Assembly: GCA_002897115.2 (NCBI GenBank)
Contig: BCIH01000001.1
Location: 1,850,039-1,914,038 of the forward strand
Length of the DNA: 64,000 nt
DNA from: Prototheca cutis
Taxonomy: Eukaryota > Chlorophyta > Trebouxiophyceae > Chlorellales > Chlorellaceae
Direction of reading: 5' to 3'
Below, one piece after another: positions 10,482-23,320 of this stretch; positions within the stretch are counted from its first letter, which is position 1, and each line of letters begins with the position of its first letter. Below the pieces are notes generated by a model that was given only the letters and a program-made list of their open reading frames with translations, was not told where the DNA came from and made no database searches. Made by a program: the position numbers and the translations under genes.

Positions 10482-11258
10482 CGCGTGCGATGGTCCTTAG
10501 AGCATGGGGAGGGGCCTTCAGACCAACCATCTTCTCTGCCCACCGTGACCGTCCACCTCTGCCTGGCGATGGGGTGCAGCCTGACGACGGGCTGATGCCG
10601 ACCGAGGACCCTTCACACGATGCCGCAGTGTGTGACCTGCGAATGCTGCGGCCGCGGTTGCCGGGGTCTCGTCGACGCCATTCTTTCGGGGGTGGGCGCA
10701 GGCTGGTGGGCCATCGCGGGAGCAGTCTTGACCCGCTACGGAGTCCCCGCCAATCAGGACGGCTGGCCGCAACAGGTGTGTGTGTGTGTGTGTGTGTGCT
10801 GATGTGCAACCAGGGTGGAGGGGGTTTGATGATAGAGCATGGCTGCTGATTGAACAGACCCGGTTGCCGACATGGCAGGGCAGTTCTGACGAGGGCTTTC
10901 ACAGCGGTGTGACCATAATCCCTTGTGTATTGGCGCCCATCCTTCTTCCCGACCCAGATGGACTTCAAAGAGAGCCCCCCCCCCCCCCCCAATCACATCC
11001 ACACACAATGTTCCCATGCAGAGCTGGCGGGAGTCTGTGTTCATCAGCGCATGGGTGATGGCTGGGCTGTTTGGCGTTCCAATCCTGCTGCACCTGTTCA
11101 ACTGCTGCGGGCGGCGGGAGGAGGCGATCGAGGGCGACGCCCGCGCTTTCAAGCGCATGAAGGAGGAAGAGAGCATGCGCACTGCCAAACTCGCAGCACA
11201 GCGGACGCGCTACGGGCAGTTCCAGACAAACCCCCAGCCCTACAGCACGGCCGTCTGA
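9931..11258 (+). CDS. Four-transmembrane protein, function unknown
   Basis: Exons 9931-9975, 10094-10300, 10629-10775 and 11022-11258 are all in phase 0 and give 211 residues. Hydrophobic segments: about residues 5-25 (ILTLFYLLQVGLAAYVLVAT), 66-84 (YIVAGASIIASILLSIVL), 96-118 (VDAILSGVGAGWWAIAGAVL) and 137-160 (AWVMAGLFGVPILLHLF). The first loop holds Cys and NST (possible glycosylation). CVTCECCGRGC after TM2 and NCCGRR after TM4 are Cys clusters that could be palmitoylated. The C-terminal tail is basic and charged. The layout resembles MARVEL/tetraspan proteins but I cannot name a family. Intron 2 holds a 48-G run, and intron 3 opens with a (GT)n repeat that includes the donor. Confidence 0.75.
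10431..10478. repeat. Poly-G tract, 48 bases, intronic
   Basis: Uninterrupted G run inside intron 2 of the four-TM gene, G on the transcribed (sense) strand. Exons on both sides join cleanly, so this tract appears to be a genuine intronic insertion and not a misjoin. Confidence 0.95.
10776..10798. repeat. (GT)n microsatellite at a splice donor
   Basis: Dinucleotide run that begins exactly at the donor of intron 3 of the four-TM gene (aacag|gtgtgtg...). Several overlapping donors are possible. Confidence 0.9.
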
Positions 11259-11669
11259 GCTGGCGGTGACGTGGCTCTATGGACCAAGGTCAGCAGAAAG
11301 CCTTGGCCTCCCCAATTTACCGCAAACTCGCTGCGCAGCTCCAGGACCTTGGAGCGGGTGATGTGCCCTCTTTTTGCTTGCCCAGCGGGCGTGCATGCTG
11401 GCACAAGCATTCGCCGCCTGGCATCCTTGCCTCCTCCTCCACACAACCGCCCCGGGCATCGCCGATGTTCGGTCTGGCTGGACAGAGCTCCCCGCGTGCA
11501 TGCCCTGGCGATGCTTTCTTTTTCGGCTTGGATTTGATTGATGGCTTATCAGCTTTCCCAACCCCTGTGCTTGGCGTATCGACTAACCCGTTCATTGCCT
11601 TGATGTATTGATGTGCGCATCCCTCGAGAAGGCATCGAGCATGGCAATGGGTGCCCTGCAACAACAACT
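11259..11669. other. Convergent 3' space
   Basis: About 410 bases between the four-TM gene (+) and the glycyl-tRNA synthetase (-). It should hold both 3'UTRs; no gene or TGTAA signal was found on either strand. Confidence 0.55.
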
Positions 11670-14600
11670 TCAAGCCTGGCACAGGACCAGCAGGCCTTGA
11701 AGCTCAGCTGGGTCAATCAGGTGACCCGGCAGCGCTGCAACCCGGTGCAGCAGGGCCAGGCGGTTGACCCTCTGTGCCTGGTCTTCCGTCAGCACGAGCA
11801 CATCGTCCATAAAGGAGGCTAGGGGGGTCACCAGCTTCTGACCAGCTTCCACAAACTCGCCCACAGAGCCGTCGGCCGTAACCTGCGTTTGATGGCACAG
11901 CCCAGGATTGATGCGCAGGGAAATGACTGCCAACTTCTTGTGCATCGCAAGAGCAACAAGCACATCCAGGGATAACACCAACACACACCATGGATTCAGC
12001 GGCAAGCACGGCCTCGTAAAGTTCAGTCTCTTGCTGGTGCTGGAAAAGGGACGGGTCCACCTCGCTGCAGCCGCCTGCATCCTGCTGGCTGCGCAGCAGC
12101 CTTGCCGCCCGGTCAACCGAAGCCAGCACTGGTTCCAGCGTGCAGGGCCGCCGTGCCGCTGCAGCCTGCCATTGTTGTTGCAGGGAATTGTCGTGTGCTT
12201 GTGGGAGTGTCAATGTCCCAGTCATGTGCGCCATCACATCCAGCGGCCCCCCCCCCCCCAAAAAAAAGAAAGAAAGAACACCGCTAACCAGTCAAGCAAG
12301 CCACCTGCACAACTGCTACTACATATCCCTCACTCCGGTCCCCGGACAACAAAGCCCCGAAACTCACTGCAAAGTCATGCACTGTATTGGCAGCCAGCAC
12401 GGGGTCAAACCCTCGCACGCCCAGGACTGCCCGGACTGCCTCCGGGGGTTGACCCTCTTCCAGCAAAACCTGCTCCAGCCTCCTGTCATTTAATTTTTTG
12501 CGTTGGGCGGGTGGACCAGGCTGGTACTGGGTTTCCATCAGGCTTGGAAAGGGCAACAGTCTCTGGGAGTGCATTGATGTGCAGCACATGTGCCCAGCGA
12601 CTACGGGCTGACTGCTCTTACCACCCGTGCACACAGCAGTCGCAGAATCATGCAACCCCGGCATCACCAATGTCAGCATACCTGGTGACAAACTGCATGG
12701 CTGCCTCAATGGCGGCATCATCTGCGACCACGGGCAGCTGCCCGGAAGCTTCCGCGAGCAGCTCCCGGAGGTCCAGACGCGCGTCGTGGCGGCGCAGCGT
12801 GCTCAGCAGGCCAACAGCTGTCCGCCGCAGGGCATAGGGATCGGCGCTGGCTGTTGGAGCGCACCCAACTGCAAACAGACCTGCCAGCGAGTCCAGCCTG
12901 CAAAACGAGTCTCGATGCATGCTGTGGTGATCAACAGATCGCAGCGACTCAACTGCACGGCTTGGCCAGGCAAGCGCAAACCAGTGTCCCACGGTATCCC
13001 ATGCCGTTTCATGTCATCGTTGGGCTTCCTTCATTAAAAAGAACACCCTGAAGCTTCAGACCATGGTCCGCCCCAGTCATTTGCCAGTCATAGCACCTGT
13101 CGGCGACGGCCAGAAGGAAGCCCGGCTGAGATGCCGCCAGTGCATCCCCCGCAAAGCGGGGCAGCACGGCCTCAAACACAGCTGCTGCGACCTCCTCGGG
13201 CTGCCCTTCCACCAGGGCATAGTGCCGTCCCATCACACCTGGCATTGGTGTGATCATGTAACACGGTTTGCACTGGCGTTGCTGTTCTCTCCCCTTTGGG
13301 GTTTCAACACACGGATTGTTTCGTGGCTGCCGGATGCGATATTATTCCACAGCATTGCAGGGACAGCATGCCTGAAAAATAGTGTCCAGCGCACCCAGCA
13401 TTCAGCCACAAGATTCTTCCATGCTTTCCTTTTGACACACTCCGACCCTGGCTGCTCACCTGCCAGGTCGGTCAGTTCCGTCACCATGGCCGTTGCCAGG
13501 TCGGCATTGAACAGCTGTCCTGCCTTCTGGGCGATGGATTCCGGTCCTGGAAGCCCGGGAGAGTAGGATGCGTCATCTTTGATGCTCTGGCATGTCTTGA
13601 ACGAGAGCTGTACCGCCCAGGCCCCACCCACAAAGTATAGAAGCTCATGCTCGCATGCAGTCATTGCACAGCTCTGGCAGCTGCAACAAGATTTAAACCA
13701 CCTTGCCCACACAAGACAGAGAGGATATAACACCTTTCATTGCCCACCAGCCCTGCACACCTCCTGCAAGGCCACTGGCGGCTGCCACGCGGGGAACCAG
13801 TCTGCCAACGCGGTCAGCCTTGTCCAACATTGAGCCTAACTGTTGCTGGAATGTCATCCGCGCCAGCCCTTGCCTGTGTGAGACGTCGGCGGTGTAGTGG
13901 ATGCATGAATGCAGGTGCTTGCCTGCTGGGTTGGGTGACATCACACACCCCTCCAGCAATGGATTGTCACAGGCAAACCAGGTGCGTGCTTGCATTCATG
14001 CATACGTGCGCTCCCCCAAACGAAGCAGCAGCACCATGCACCTGTGATCCACGAGCTTTTGCCGGAGATCAGAGGTGTAGAAGAACCGGGCGTCTTCGAA
14101 TCTGGCAGTCAGCACAGCCTCGTTCCCGGAACGCACGGTGGGCACATCCACGGTGCCATTGGCCACGGTGACAAAGAAAGGAAGAAGATCGCCTGTCTCA
14201 GGGTCTTGGACTGGGAAGTAGCGCTGATGCTTGCGCATCACCGTCGTCAGCACCTCCCTGCAGCGCACGGTCCAGTGGGGCGATTGGAGCGGCAAACAAC
14301 ACCTGTCTGTCAACATGATGATTGCCGGGGAACACCTGTTTCCTGGAGTTCAGGTTCCAAATCACGACTCCCTTGGCCTCTGCATCCATGCCCATAACAC
14401 CACCCACTTTGGGAGTTGGAGAAAGTCGGGGTCAAAGGAGCCCAGGATGACGGTCGGCGCCTCCACGAGGTTTGTGACCTCAGCCAGTAGCCCTTCCTTG
14501 GCCGAGCCCGGGATCATGCCTGCAGTGTGCAGTTGTGCAAAACGGAATAGCACGCTGTATATCCACCCCGCCTGGGACGACACTGAGCATGACCCTGGCA

Positions 14601-17600
14601 GAATCGAGCCAGATGTGACTCTGCTTGGCGCAGTGTCATGAACCACCCGCAAAGGGCAGTCTCTCTCGCCCACAAAGGAGCATGAATCGGGCACTTGCCT
14701 TTGCGCTCGGCCGCTGCCTCCTGCGCCTTGGCCCAGATGCTGCTGCTCCTGGCCGCGCCATCCAGAACGATGCCGGCTGTGCCAAGCTGTCCCAGATATT
14801 CATCCGCATGCTCAATCTGCGCAGCATTTGGCACAGCAGCTGGGGTGGGTGCGACCATTCATAGGCTCTGTGCACATAGCAGTTTGATCAGAGCATGATG
14901 TTGGACCATCTGTGCGGTGGTTGTGCAAAAGAAGACCTGTGCTTCTGGGTGATCGGTGCTTCTCAGCAGGCGTGTCGTGTTCCCGCTTTCCAAGCCCGCC
15001 CACTGGAATGGCACAACAGCAGGGCCGTGCATGGTCAACAGCCAGCGGGCCGGTCGTGAGAAGGCCGGTAGTCCTGGCAGCCACCTCATGCTCTTCTGGA
15101 AGCTGAGGCTGGAAAGCAGTCCGGGGATCTCCTCGCTCAGAATCTACGGGGAAGAAGGCGGCGTGCAAGGGGAAGGGGTATGATCCTGGCAATTTTTTGG
15201 CCAGCCAGCGCAGGTGCAAGCCGGACACGCCAGGTTGCAAACTTGCATTCTACCTCTCCCTCCCCAACCGCACGGCACCTCATGCGCTGCTGCCTGCGCC
15301 CGCTCGACTTGTGCCCAGACATAGCTCACTCCCTTTGCGTCTGGCTCCGTGAAGACGTCCTCGACTGCATGGCAGCGACGGTCGATGGAGTGTGAACGCA
15401 TGGGCAGGCAAGGCAACGTGCCACTGACAGCAGACAAACCGAAAGACAAAACTGCAGGAACCAGAGTGTGAATGCACCTGGGACACCCTGCTTCCTGCAA
15501 AATCCATGCAGGGCAGGCGTCGGCTTGCCAGAGCCATCAAAGGCAACCGCGGCCGGCGGCCCGCGGAGCCGCAGCGCTGACGCTGTCTGATGGGGTGCAA
15601 GCCCCGTCACCAGCACCGTCAGGCGACGGGGCGTGCCCAGCACTTTGACCTCCCCATGCTGCAGCCTGGAACGCTGCAGCAGCAGTGGTACAGCCTTTTG
15701 TAGCTGCTCCAGTGCGCTTTCCAGTTCTTCGGGTGGCAACTCCTCGCAGCCCAGCTCCAGAAGCAATGTTGCCGGCTCTGTCGGCAATTTCGACACGACC
15801 GCTGCCTTGGAGGCAGCGGCTGGCCCTGCACCAGTCACATTTCCGGTGACTGGCTGGACAATGCCCAAGGGGAATCCCTGCTCCTCTCGCCGGGCCCACC
15901 ACAGCTCTGTTGCGAGTGACGGAATGGCAGAAAAGGTTGGGTACAGAGCATAGCTCTCTTCACGCTGGAGTCATCCTGACGACAACGCGTCCATGTCAGT
16001 GATCGTGCTCCAAGAGAAGCCCCATGAGAAACCCCATCACACGCACACGAACACACACACTCCCACCAGCTGTCTGGCGGGCCAGGTTCCGCAGCGCCGC
16101 AAAACTGTTGGCACGCTCCGTGACGCCAACCTGTGCAGGTGGAAAGAAAGAATGGTACATACATGCATGTGTAGTACGGCAAAGTTGCTGTACGGCAAAG
16201 GCCAGGCCTGCCCTTGGGAATGCACGAGCTCACAGTGGGGCAACCTCCCTGCGTGCCGACAACCAGTGCAGCGACATACCGCGCCGCGAGCATCAAGAAT
16301 GTTGAACGTGTGAGACAGCTTCAGGAGGTGGTCGTACGCAGGCAGGGGCAACCGCAGTCGTAGCAGCTCCTTGGCTTCCTACAGATTTCGCGGGGAGATC
16401 AATTTCTTCTATGTGTGCGCGGCCCGTGACAATAGGACCTTGGAATCCCCAGTAGCAGACCGGACAAGCCAGAGAGACTCCGTTCCAGGGAAAACAACCC
16501 CTGTCCCCCTCCATCAAGACACGCCTTTTCAAACAAATGGAACCTCTCTTGCTGGTTGGCCACGTCTGCTTCCTTCAAGTTGAATATGCTCATCTCATGC
16601 TCATTCTGTGATCGGAATACAGTGTATCAGTCTTTGAGGTTTGCTCGACTGAACAGATCAGGGGGTGCTACCAGTCCAACAGAGCATAGTCCCCTGTTCG
16701 GTTCTTCAGGCAGGAAGAAATGGGAGAGCATTCCCCGGCTCCTCAATTACCTGAAGAAACATCTCTCCATATGTCAGCCCCTCGCTGTACTGAATGTCCT
16801 TGAAGTGTTTCACACCCTGCAACGTTTTGTGTGCGTACGTGGAACAAGCAGTAAGGCACTGCCACTCTGGTCCTCAACAAACATGCAATGTGCTTTCTAG
16901 GCTGGTGATCCATCCAAGGTGGCAGCCCTCATCATCAAATCTCTCGTAAAAACTGTGCACCTGGAGCGCCATGATGATCCGCTCCAAGCCGTATGTGATC
17001 TCCACAGAGGGAACTTCCAACATCTTGCCGCCAGCCTGTGGGGCATGGGTGCCGGTTCATTTCGGAATCCTTCTTTCTGCATTCACGTATGCAACCACGA
17101 ACAAGGATGTCGTTCAGGACAATTTCAGACAGATATCCTGTTTGTCCTTGAAGCCCCACCTGCTGGAAATATGTGAACTGGGTCACCTCCATTCCATTGA
17201 GCCAGACCTGAAGCACGCATCGAAGGAGGTAGGGATCTATGTGTGCACGCTCGTCTGTGCCCAGAACGAAGCTGTGCACACCCGGCCCCGCACGGCAACA
17301 TGTGGACAACTCCCTCTGTACTCCGCACCTCCCAGCCGAGGCCCCAGGCACCGAGCACAGGGGACTCCCAGTTGTCCTCCACAAACCGAACCTGCATTAC
17401 TGGGCATGCAGCGTTTTGCTTCGACCTGTACAGTGGCGTGGGCTTGTTCAGGGACACAGTCAGACCGCGTCCTGTCCCGTTTCCCATTTCCAATGTGCCA
17501 GTCACCCACATCATGCTTGCGTGTGTCGACACCAAGGGTGTGGAGGGATTCCAGGAAGAGCTCCTGAGCATTGCACGGGTCTGGCTTCAGAATGACCTGC

Positions 17601-18389
17601 ATGTGCAGGAGAGGGTGGGGATACTCGGATTGATCAAGACTTGTGGACAAACGAATGGATGGATGGATGCATTCCATGAATGACAGGGGCCCAGCTGTGT
17701 TCCCGCCCATCATGCTGCATGCATTCACAGCACATGGCTACCGGCCATCAGCGGAACGCCTTGCTTTCCACCTCACCTGGAACTGGGTATGGCGCTGAAC
17801 ACGGTTGGGGTTGAGCCCGTATCGCGAATCATCCGGCCGAATGGATGGCTCGACGTAGGCCACCTTCCATGGCTCCGGTCCCAGCACCCGCAGAAAAGTT
17901 GCAGGGTTCATGGTACCCGCACCCACCTACACATTGGATTCAGGAAACCCAAGGAGATGGGTTAGCCACTGCTTCATCTCTCACCAGAACGCGGTCGGTA
18001 TGCCCGTCCTCAACGCTTATGGCACCCAACACTTATACACACCTGGCCAGTTCCAGACACCTTCAAACCCCGAAGCGACGTACTTCTGTGTTGTGGGGTA
18101 GCCATATCGCGCAGCCATGGCTGGACCAAAAGGATTGGAGTCGAGCGATGGCGTCCTGAAAGGTGACGTGCTGGGCAGCCCCGGTACTTGTGTCTGGTTC
18201 CACAGGAATAGCAGTGCTCTGCCATCTCGCCAGAGATCCAGGGTTTGTGGACGGGTATCGGACGACACCGTCAGCATGAGAACATCTCAATCGCCATGGT
18301 TTGGAAACAGGCCGAGCAGGGGCGCGCGGCCCGACCAGGCTCAGCACCGGCAGGCCCAGAGCCCGGAAGCTCCAGCCCAGCCGCTGCAT
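11670..18389 (-). CDS. Organellar glycyl-tRNA synthetase, fused alpha-beta (bacterial type)
   Basis: Charges plastid and/or mitochondrial tRNA-Gly; land-plant EDD1 has the same fused form. The ATG at 18389 ([20 protein letters not shown]) opens a basic transit-like leader. Alpha catalytic part: [135 protein letters not shown]. The beta part starts near 15870: [37 protein letters not shown], then [19 protein letters not shown] and [13 protein letters not shown]. It ends [20 protein letters not shown]. More than fifteen introns, many near 150-300 bases. The start replaces an upstream in-frame TTG. Confidence 0.93.
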
Positions 18390-18729
18390 GGCCCGCTGCT
18401 GCCTCAGCCTACCGTACACTGCACATCCCAATGGCTATTTGACCGTGCATTACGGGCGTTACTGTTTGGGCGGAACGCCAGGGCATATGCATATGCGTTG
18501 GTGCCACATTTCGCATGTCGGTGTGACAATTCCCTTCTTCCGCTCCATGCACAGCATCACCTCGTGAGGTGGGTGGGGAATGTGGACCCCAGCCATCACC
18601 CCCACCAGAAACGAGCCAAGCCGCTTTGGCCTTCCCCTCACGTGTTTGACATTCAGGTCACTGCATCGGTGTTGTCTGTCAGTGTACAGCAACAGGTGGC
18701 GCTGTGCCAAGGACCTGGTGGCACGAGCA
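18390..18729. other. Intergenic, 5' of glycyl-tRNA synthetase
   Basis: 340 bases between the TrmA-like stop and the synthetase start, both on the minus strand. Expected to hold the TrmA 3'UTR and the synthetase promoter; nothing else was seen. Confidence 0.55.
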
Positions 18730-20945
18730 TCACTTCTGCTCCTGTGCCTCAGCTTTCCGCTTCTGGCCCCGGTGTGTCGGGCTGCCCTGCGGCGAGACGG
18801 CAGATGCCTCATCATTTGCAGGCGTCTTTTCGGGCTTGGGCACTCCCGGTTTCCGCTGCAGGTAGACCCCGCTCTCGATATGGCCCGTCCAGGGGAACTG
18901 GTCGAATACTGCAAATTCCTTGATCTCAAACGTGTCTGTCACCTTTTGAAGATTGCTGTGCAGCGTCTCTGTGTGTGTTTTGGGGGGGGGTGGTGCTGAG
19001 CGAGTGGTGTTAAGGGTTGTTTTTTTGAGAGTTCTGCATGAGGCACGGTGCGCTGGCCGAGCTGCATAGTGCTAGGTGCTGGTGCATCAGCCGGTCGGAA
19101 CCCCGACGCTTCTCAAAAGCACGCATGCCGTCTCCCCAACTGTCCAGCAACGCCCCCAAAAAACAGTCTCGCCTGGGTTGCAGCTAATGTAGATGACGTT
19201 GTCAAACTCTTTGGTGAGCTCCAAAGTCCCAGGGTCAAGTCCCGCCCGGGGCGGGTCCACCAGCAGTGTCTGGAAGTCACAGGCCTTCAGATCCAGGCCC
19301 TTGAGACTGCACGCGAGTCATGGATGCAGTGCAGGATACGTTTGATGGGTGGAACGTTCCTTGATATGCATTCTGCTACTTCTGTCCTCCCCTTTCCCCT
19401 GCAAATGCCCGGCTCCTCTCCTCCTGCTCCCCCTTTCGTCCACCCTCCAACACACTCACCGTTCCATACGTTTGCCCGAGTGCCAGGCGTCTGTGAATTC
19501 CTCGGAGCGCATGCGCGCCACAAAAACGTTCTTAACATCGTTGAGCTCAAAGTTGCGGCGCGCAGCCGCCACGGAGGCCTTGCTAAGCTCGGTGGCTACG
19601 ACCTTCCGGAAGCAGGGCGCCAGCGCCGCTGTGAAATTGCCGTTTCCACAGTAAAGCTCCAGCAGGTCGCGGCCCTCGCTGCCCGCAGCCACACGATGTG
19701 CCCAGCCCAACATTTGCGCCGCGATGGCCGCATTAGGCTGCGAGAAGCTGGCCTCGACCTGCAAGTACCGCAGTCGTCGGCCATCAATCTCCAGCACCTC
19801 CTCCACCTCATCCGCATCCAAACACACCTTTTGGCCCCTGCATGTGTGTTGATGTTGGGGGGGGGATCAAGAGTGCACTTGAAAACATGGAATGGGCAGA
19901 AAGGTAGGTACGCAGCATCAATTCAAAGGGCGGCCCCCCAGCAAAAACTTTTCTGCTGCAACGTGCAGATACTACCCACTTGCTGCGGCCGATGACATGC
20001 ACGACCGGTGCTGCTTCGACGGCCAGGACCTCCCGCAGCTTCTGCGCAGCTTCCTCCCACGCCGCAGCCAGCTTGCGGTGGTATAGCAGCGTGACCATGG
20101 CCTGCCCACTCAGCGTACTGTGCAGGTTTACCTGCATTGCAAGGTTGAAAATTGCAACACGCCAATGGTATCAGATGGATGGTCATGCCGTTGTTGAACG
20201 GGGGAACATGCCCCATTCGCATTGCTGGCTGGATTCTGCCAACTCAGGACACAGGCAACTGCGACAGGCAAAAGTCAAAATTTCAACACCCCTAGCAGTA
20301 CCTGGAACAGTTTGGTGCGGAGCTCGTTGTCCTTTGGCAGCTCCCGCAGCAGGATGGTCATGAGCTTGTTGCAGAGCTCCGAGGCCACGGGGAACTGCTC
20401 CAGGCTCACCGCCACTCTGTCCCCGCTTTCCGGGTGCTTGTCAAACATGCGAAAATGCAGCGCTGCCCCTTCATGCCAGATGTTGAACTCCGTCCTGTGG
20501 TTGGGGAGGGGCAGTGGTGCTTTGAATGTGGAGTTCAGGATGCGGGGTTGCACCAGCCACGCACCCATATTACTGTTGATAACCTCACTCAGCTACCATC
20601 TTTCGCCCCTTTCCACAAATCTAACATCAAAAATCCCATGCCTCACCTCATGCGAAAGTGTTTGGCTGGAGAGCGATGGACCTTGAGCTCCGGGTGGGGC
20701 AGGTCGCTGAAGAGCTCCCCCAGCCGGCGCAACTTGGCGGCCAGCTGCTCCTCGTACTGCGACTCGTCGATGCTCGTCAGCACGGCGCTGTACTCCACCG
20801 GAGCTGCATGCGTCACTGTTTTGCCCATGGCTGCAGTGCCCAGGCAGGAGCGGTGTAGGGCGGTGCCAGGCCGCAGCGCCCGCAGGACGGCCGGACCTGG
20901 TTGGGCGGTTCGACACGCGACTCCCAGGGAACGCGCCAGCAACAT
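18730..20945 (-). CDS. TrmA-family tRNA (uracil-5-)-methyltransferase
   Basis: SAM-dependent enzyme that makes m5U (usually U54) in tRNA. Order along the protein: [20 protein letters not shown] and [18 protein letters not shown] near the N-terminus, [19 protein letters not shown], then the SAM site [20 protein letters not shown] with [17 protein letters not shown]. The catalytic region near 19280-19170 includes the DPPRAGLD segment and YISCNP (nucleophilic Cys). The C-terminus carries [20 protein letters not shown], the TrmA hallmark. The tail is charged ([12 protein letters not shown]). The ATG at 20945 ([18 protein letters not shown]) gives an organelle-type leader; the downstream MGKTVTHA is an alternative start. 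About five introns. Confidence 0.88.
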
Positions 20946-21341
20946 GTACAATATGCAATCAATGGTATTTTACATACCTACTCGATCATACGATTTTAGA
21001 GCACCGAGGTGCCCATGCATGGCAGGCTTTTGGGTGTGGTGCGTGAGCCAACAACTGTTGCGATGTCCAGCTTTTCGGGATGCCCGGTCATTGCCGACAG
21101 AAGTCCACGAAGCCCCCATCCACTGCCAGTCGGGGTTGAGCACCTTACAGTCCCCTGTCGCGCTCACACGTTACCAACAGCCCACACACAATGTAACATC
21201 ACTCTCCTGGATTGCTAAACCCATCAAACACCGGCAACAGACGACAAACGAAATCTCTAGTCAGGAAGTGCAGCGAAGTGGGCCAGACTCACTGGCTGAG
21301 CAGGACCGCCGCCAGGCCCTCAGGCCCTGCACTCCCATCCA
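20946..21341. other. Intergenic with COQ9 3'UTR
   Basis: About 396 bases between the COQ9 stop and the TrmA-like start. A minus-strand TGTAA at 21149-21145 is a candidate COQ9 polyadenylation signal. Confidence 0.5.
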
Positions 21342-22854
21342 CTATTTCCTGTTGGAAAGGATGGAGAGGATGGAGGCAATGGTGCCATCCCGGACCGCAC
21401 CAAAGGTCTTGCCTGCCGCATCCAGGACGCCCACTGCGGTCATGGACCCCTCCACCGCTCGGTCCAGCGCCCCCCATGTGTCGCGCAGGTCGGAGCTGGT
21501 GTCGTTCAGCATGTAGAGTTCCATGGAAGAAAGCAGGCCAGTAATCACTGTACGCCGTCCATACCTGTGACCGTGGTGTGGGTTCAGCAGTAGGGGCGGT
21601 CATGTCAAGTTTGCATGGTTGTCCAGGCGATCAGGATGCAGTTGCAGGTGGGACGGACTCACGGAGCACATCCCAGGCACCCACATCAACCACACGCACC
21701 AGACGAGATCCTCGGATTCATCGCCCAGGCATCGGAGAATGGTGCCGGCTGTCTCGCTGTAGAGCTCCAGAACCTCCAAAGGGTTGCCGACAGCCGCCAG
21801 CGCACTCGCCCAGGAATCTGGAAGGCGGCGCGGTTTGCGGCGAGCGAGTGAGCCCTGCTGGACGCTCGCATCAGGCTCGTGTTCACACATCCCGACCATA
21901 CACGGGGAAAATCCCTCAACCCAACAGCCACTACCAGTGCGGACCTCGGTAGGGCAGGATGAGCTGGAGGTACTGGCGAATGGCGGTGGCAAGCTTGGCC
22001 CGGGGTGGCAGCAGATCCAGCTGCGTCCCTTCATCCAGAAGATCCTCCTCCAGCTCATAGTTGCACTGCCGGATGAAAGCCTGCATGTGAGTATGCATGC
22101 GCTTGCGTGGCGGAGTCCGAGGGATGCTGCAAAGGCAGGTGACTGGCGCTACACCGGAGTGATGGCTGTGGGCAGCGTCACCGAAACTGCAAAGGACCCT
22201 GAGTACGCACCAAAACACTGCTGCCTCAGGCTGAACGTCTCCAAAAAAAACCCTTTCCAGCAGTGGTCACCCACCTTGACGAGATCGGCTGGGTCATCGC
22301 CGATAAGAGCTGCTGCTGCCGGGGACAGGTTCATGTCTGTAGCCGCCTGGACCATGGCTTCCTGGCTCCAGCCCCTGGACGGCTGCGTTGTTGTCCGTAA
22401 CAAACGCCATCATTTTGCACTGTTCACATTATGTCAGGCCCGTTAGCGAGAGGAGCAAGGCATACAAAGCTGATCCTGCCTGGCACCAACCCCGGCAGAC
22501 CAAACCCAGAAGAGGAGCCCTCACCACATACTGCAGTGCTCGATCCAGCATATCCGCCTGGAGATCTTGTATGCTGTGCCGTGGTGCATGGTGATGCCCG
22601 CCGCTCTCGTCGTAGAATGAGGCGCCGGAGGGAGGTGGGGTCCTGCCGATCATGGTCTCCCATGTGACGCTCGTCTTGTAGGCCCCCCCCGGCGGAGGGG
22701 GCCTGTGACCGCTGCGAACCCCCAGGTGCTCCTCGCCGTCACCCTGCGCCGAGGTAAACCATGCAGCTTGCTGGACGCCGCGGGTGCACGGACCAAGTGC
22801 TGCAGGAAGCTCGCTGCAGGCCTTGATCAATGGCTGCAGTCGGAGGGCTCGCAT
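21342..22854 (-). CDS. COQ9: Ubiquinone biosynthesis protein COQ9
   Basis: Lipid-binding partner of COQ7 in mitochondrial coenzyme Q synthesis. The ATG at 22854 opens a basic amphipathic leader (MRALRLQPLIKACSELPAAL) ending near AAWFTSAQ, fitting mitochondrial import. Family signatures follow: QADMLDRALQYV, GWSQEAMVQAATDMNLSPAA, FIRQCNYELEEDLLDEGTQL, ASALAAVGNPLEVLELYSET with DESEDLVW, and ELYMLNDTSSDLRDTWGALD, which corresponds to the conserved lipid-pocket helix region. It ends ILSILSNRK. About six introns. It diverges from the oligoribonuclease gene. An in-frame run further upstream has no better leader. Confidence 0.88.
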
Positions 22855-23320
22855 AGTGGGATATCTGTTCCCGTGGCTATTTGCCTTCCACAGGCGATGC
22901 GCAATGTGACAACAATGAAACCCAAAAATGAGGGGGATTTTACACCCAACGAGCAGTGATGCCTGGAGCTCATGGGAATGTGGTTTGCTATGGCAAGGAA
23001 CGCCGGGTCTGTCGTGCGACACCTCTGCCGGGCCCCGGAATGACCTGACGACGGTGTCGAATACTCCCACGCCCAGTCCGCAAAGACACCGCCACGCGAT
23101 GGCATTTTGGAAACCATCCTCCCGCACTACTTTAATTGTGATGAAAATAACATGGTCGAGCCCAGGTGATGGCCCATACCTCCTGTCAGGCCCCGATTTT
23201 GCCGCTGTGGACGGCGGCGCAGCCACAGTGACGCTAAGCCCCGATCCGCTCGCCCCTGATCACGGCAATTGTTTTAGAAGGCAGTTGAGGCTACGCGACA
23301 TTCCATCGTGATTTTGTATC
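22855..23320. promoter_or_regulatory. Divergent promoter region, COQ9 / oligoribonuclease
   Basis: 466 bases between outward-facing genes. Both promoters and 5'UTRs must be here. The minus-strand ORF that crosses it is a read-through of the COQ9 leader exon. No specific motif recognised. Confidence 0.5.

Noticed and set aside
10776..10850. Cys-Val repeat ORF over the (GT)n tract
   Set aside because: Frame artefact of the microsatellite at the start of an intron.
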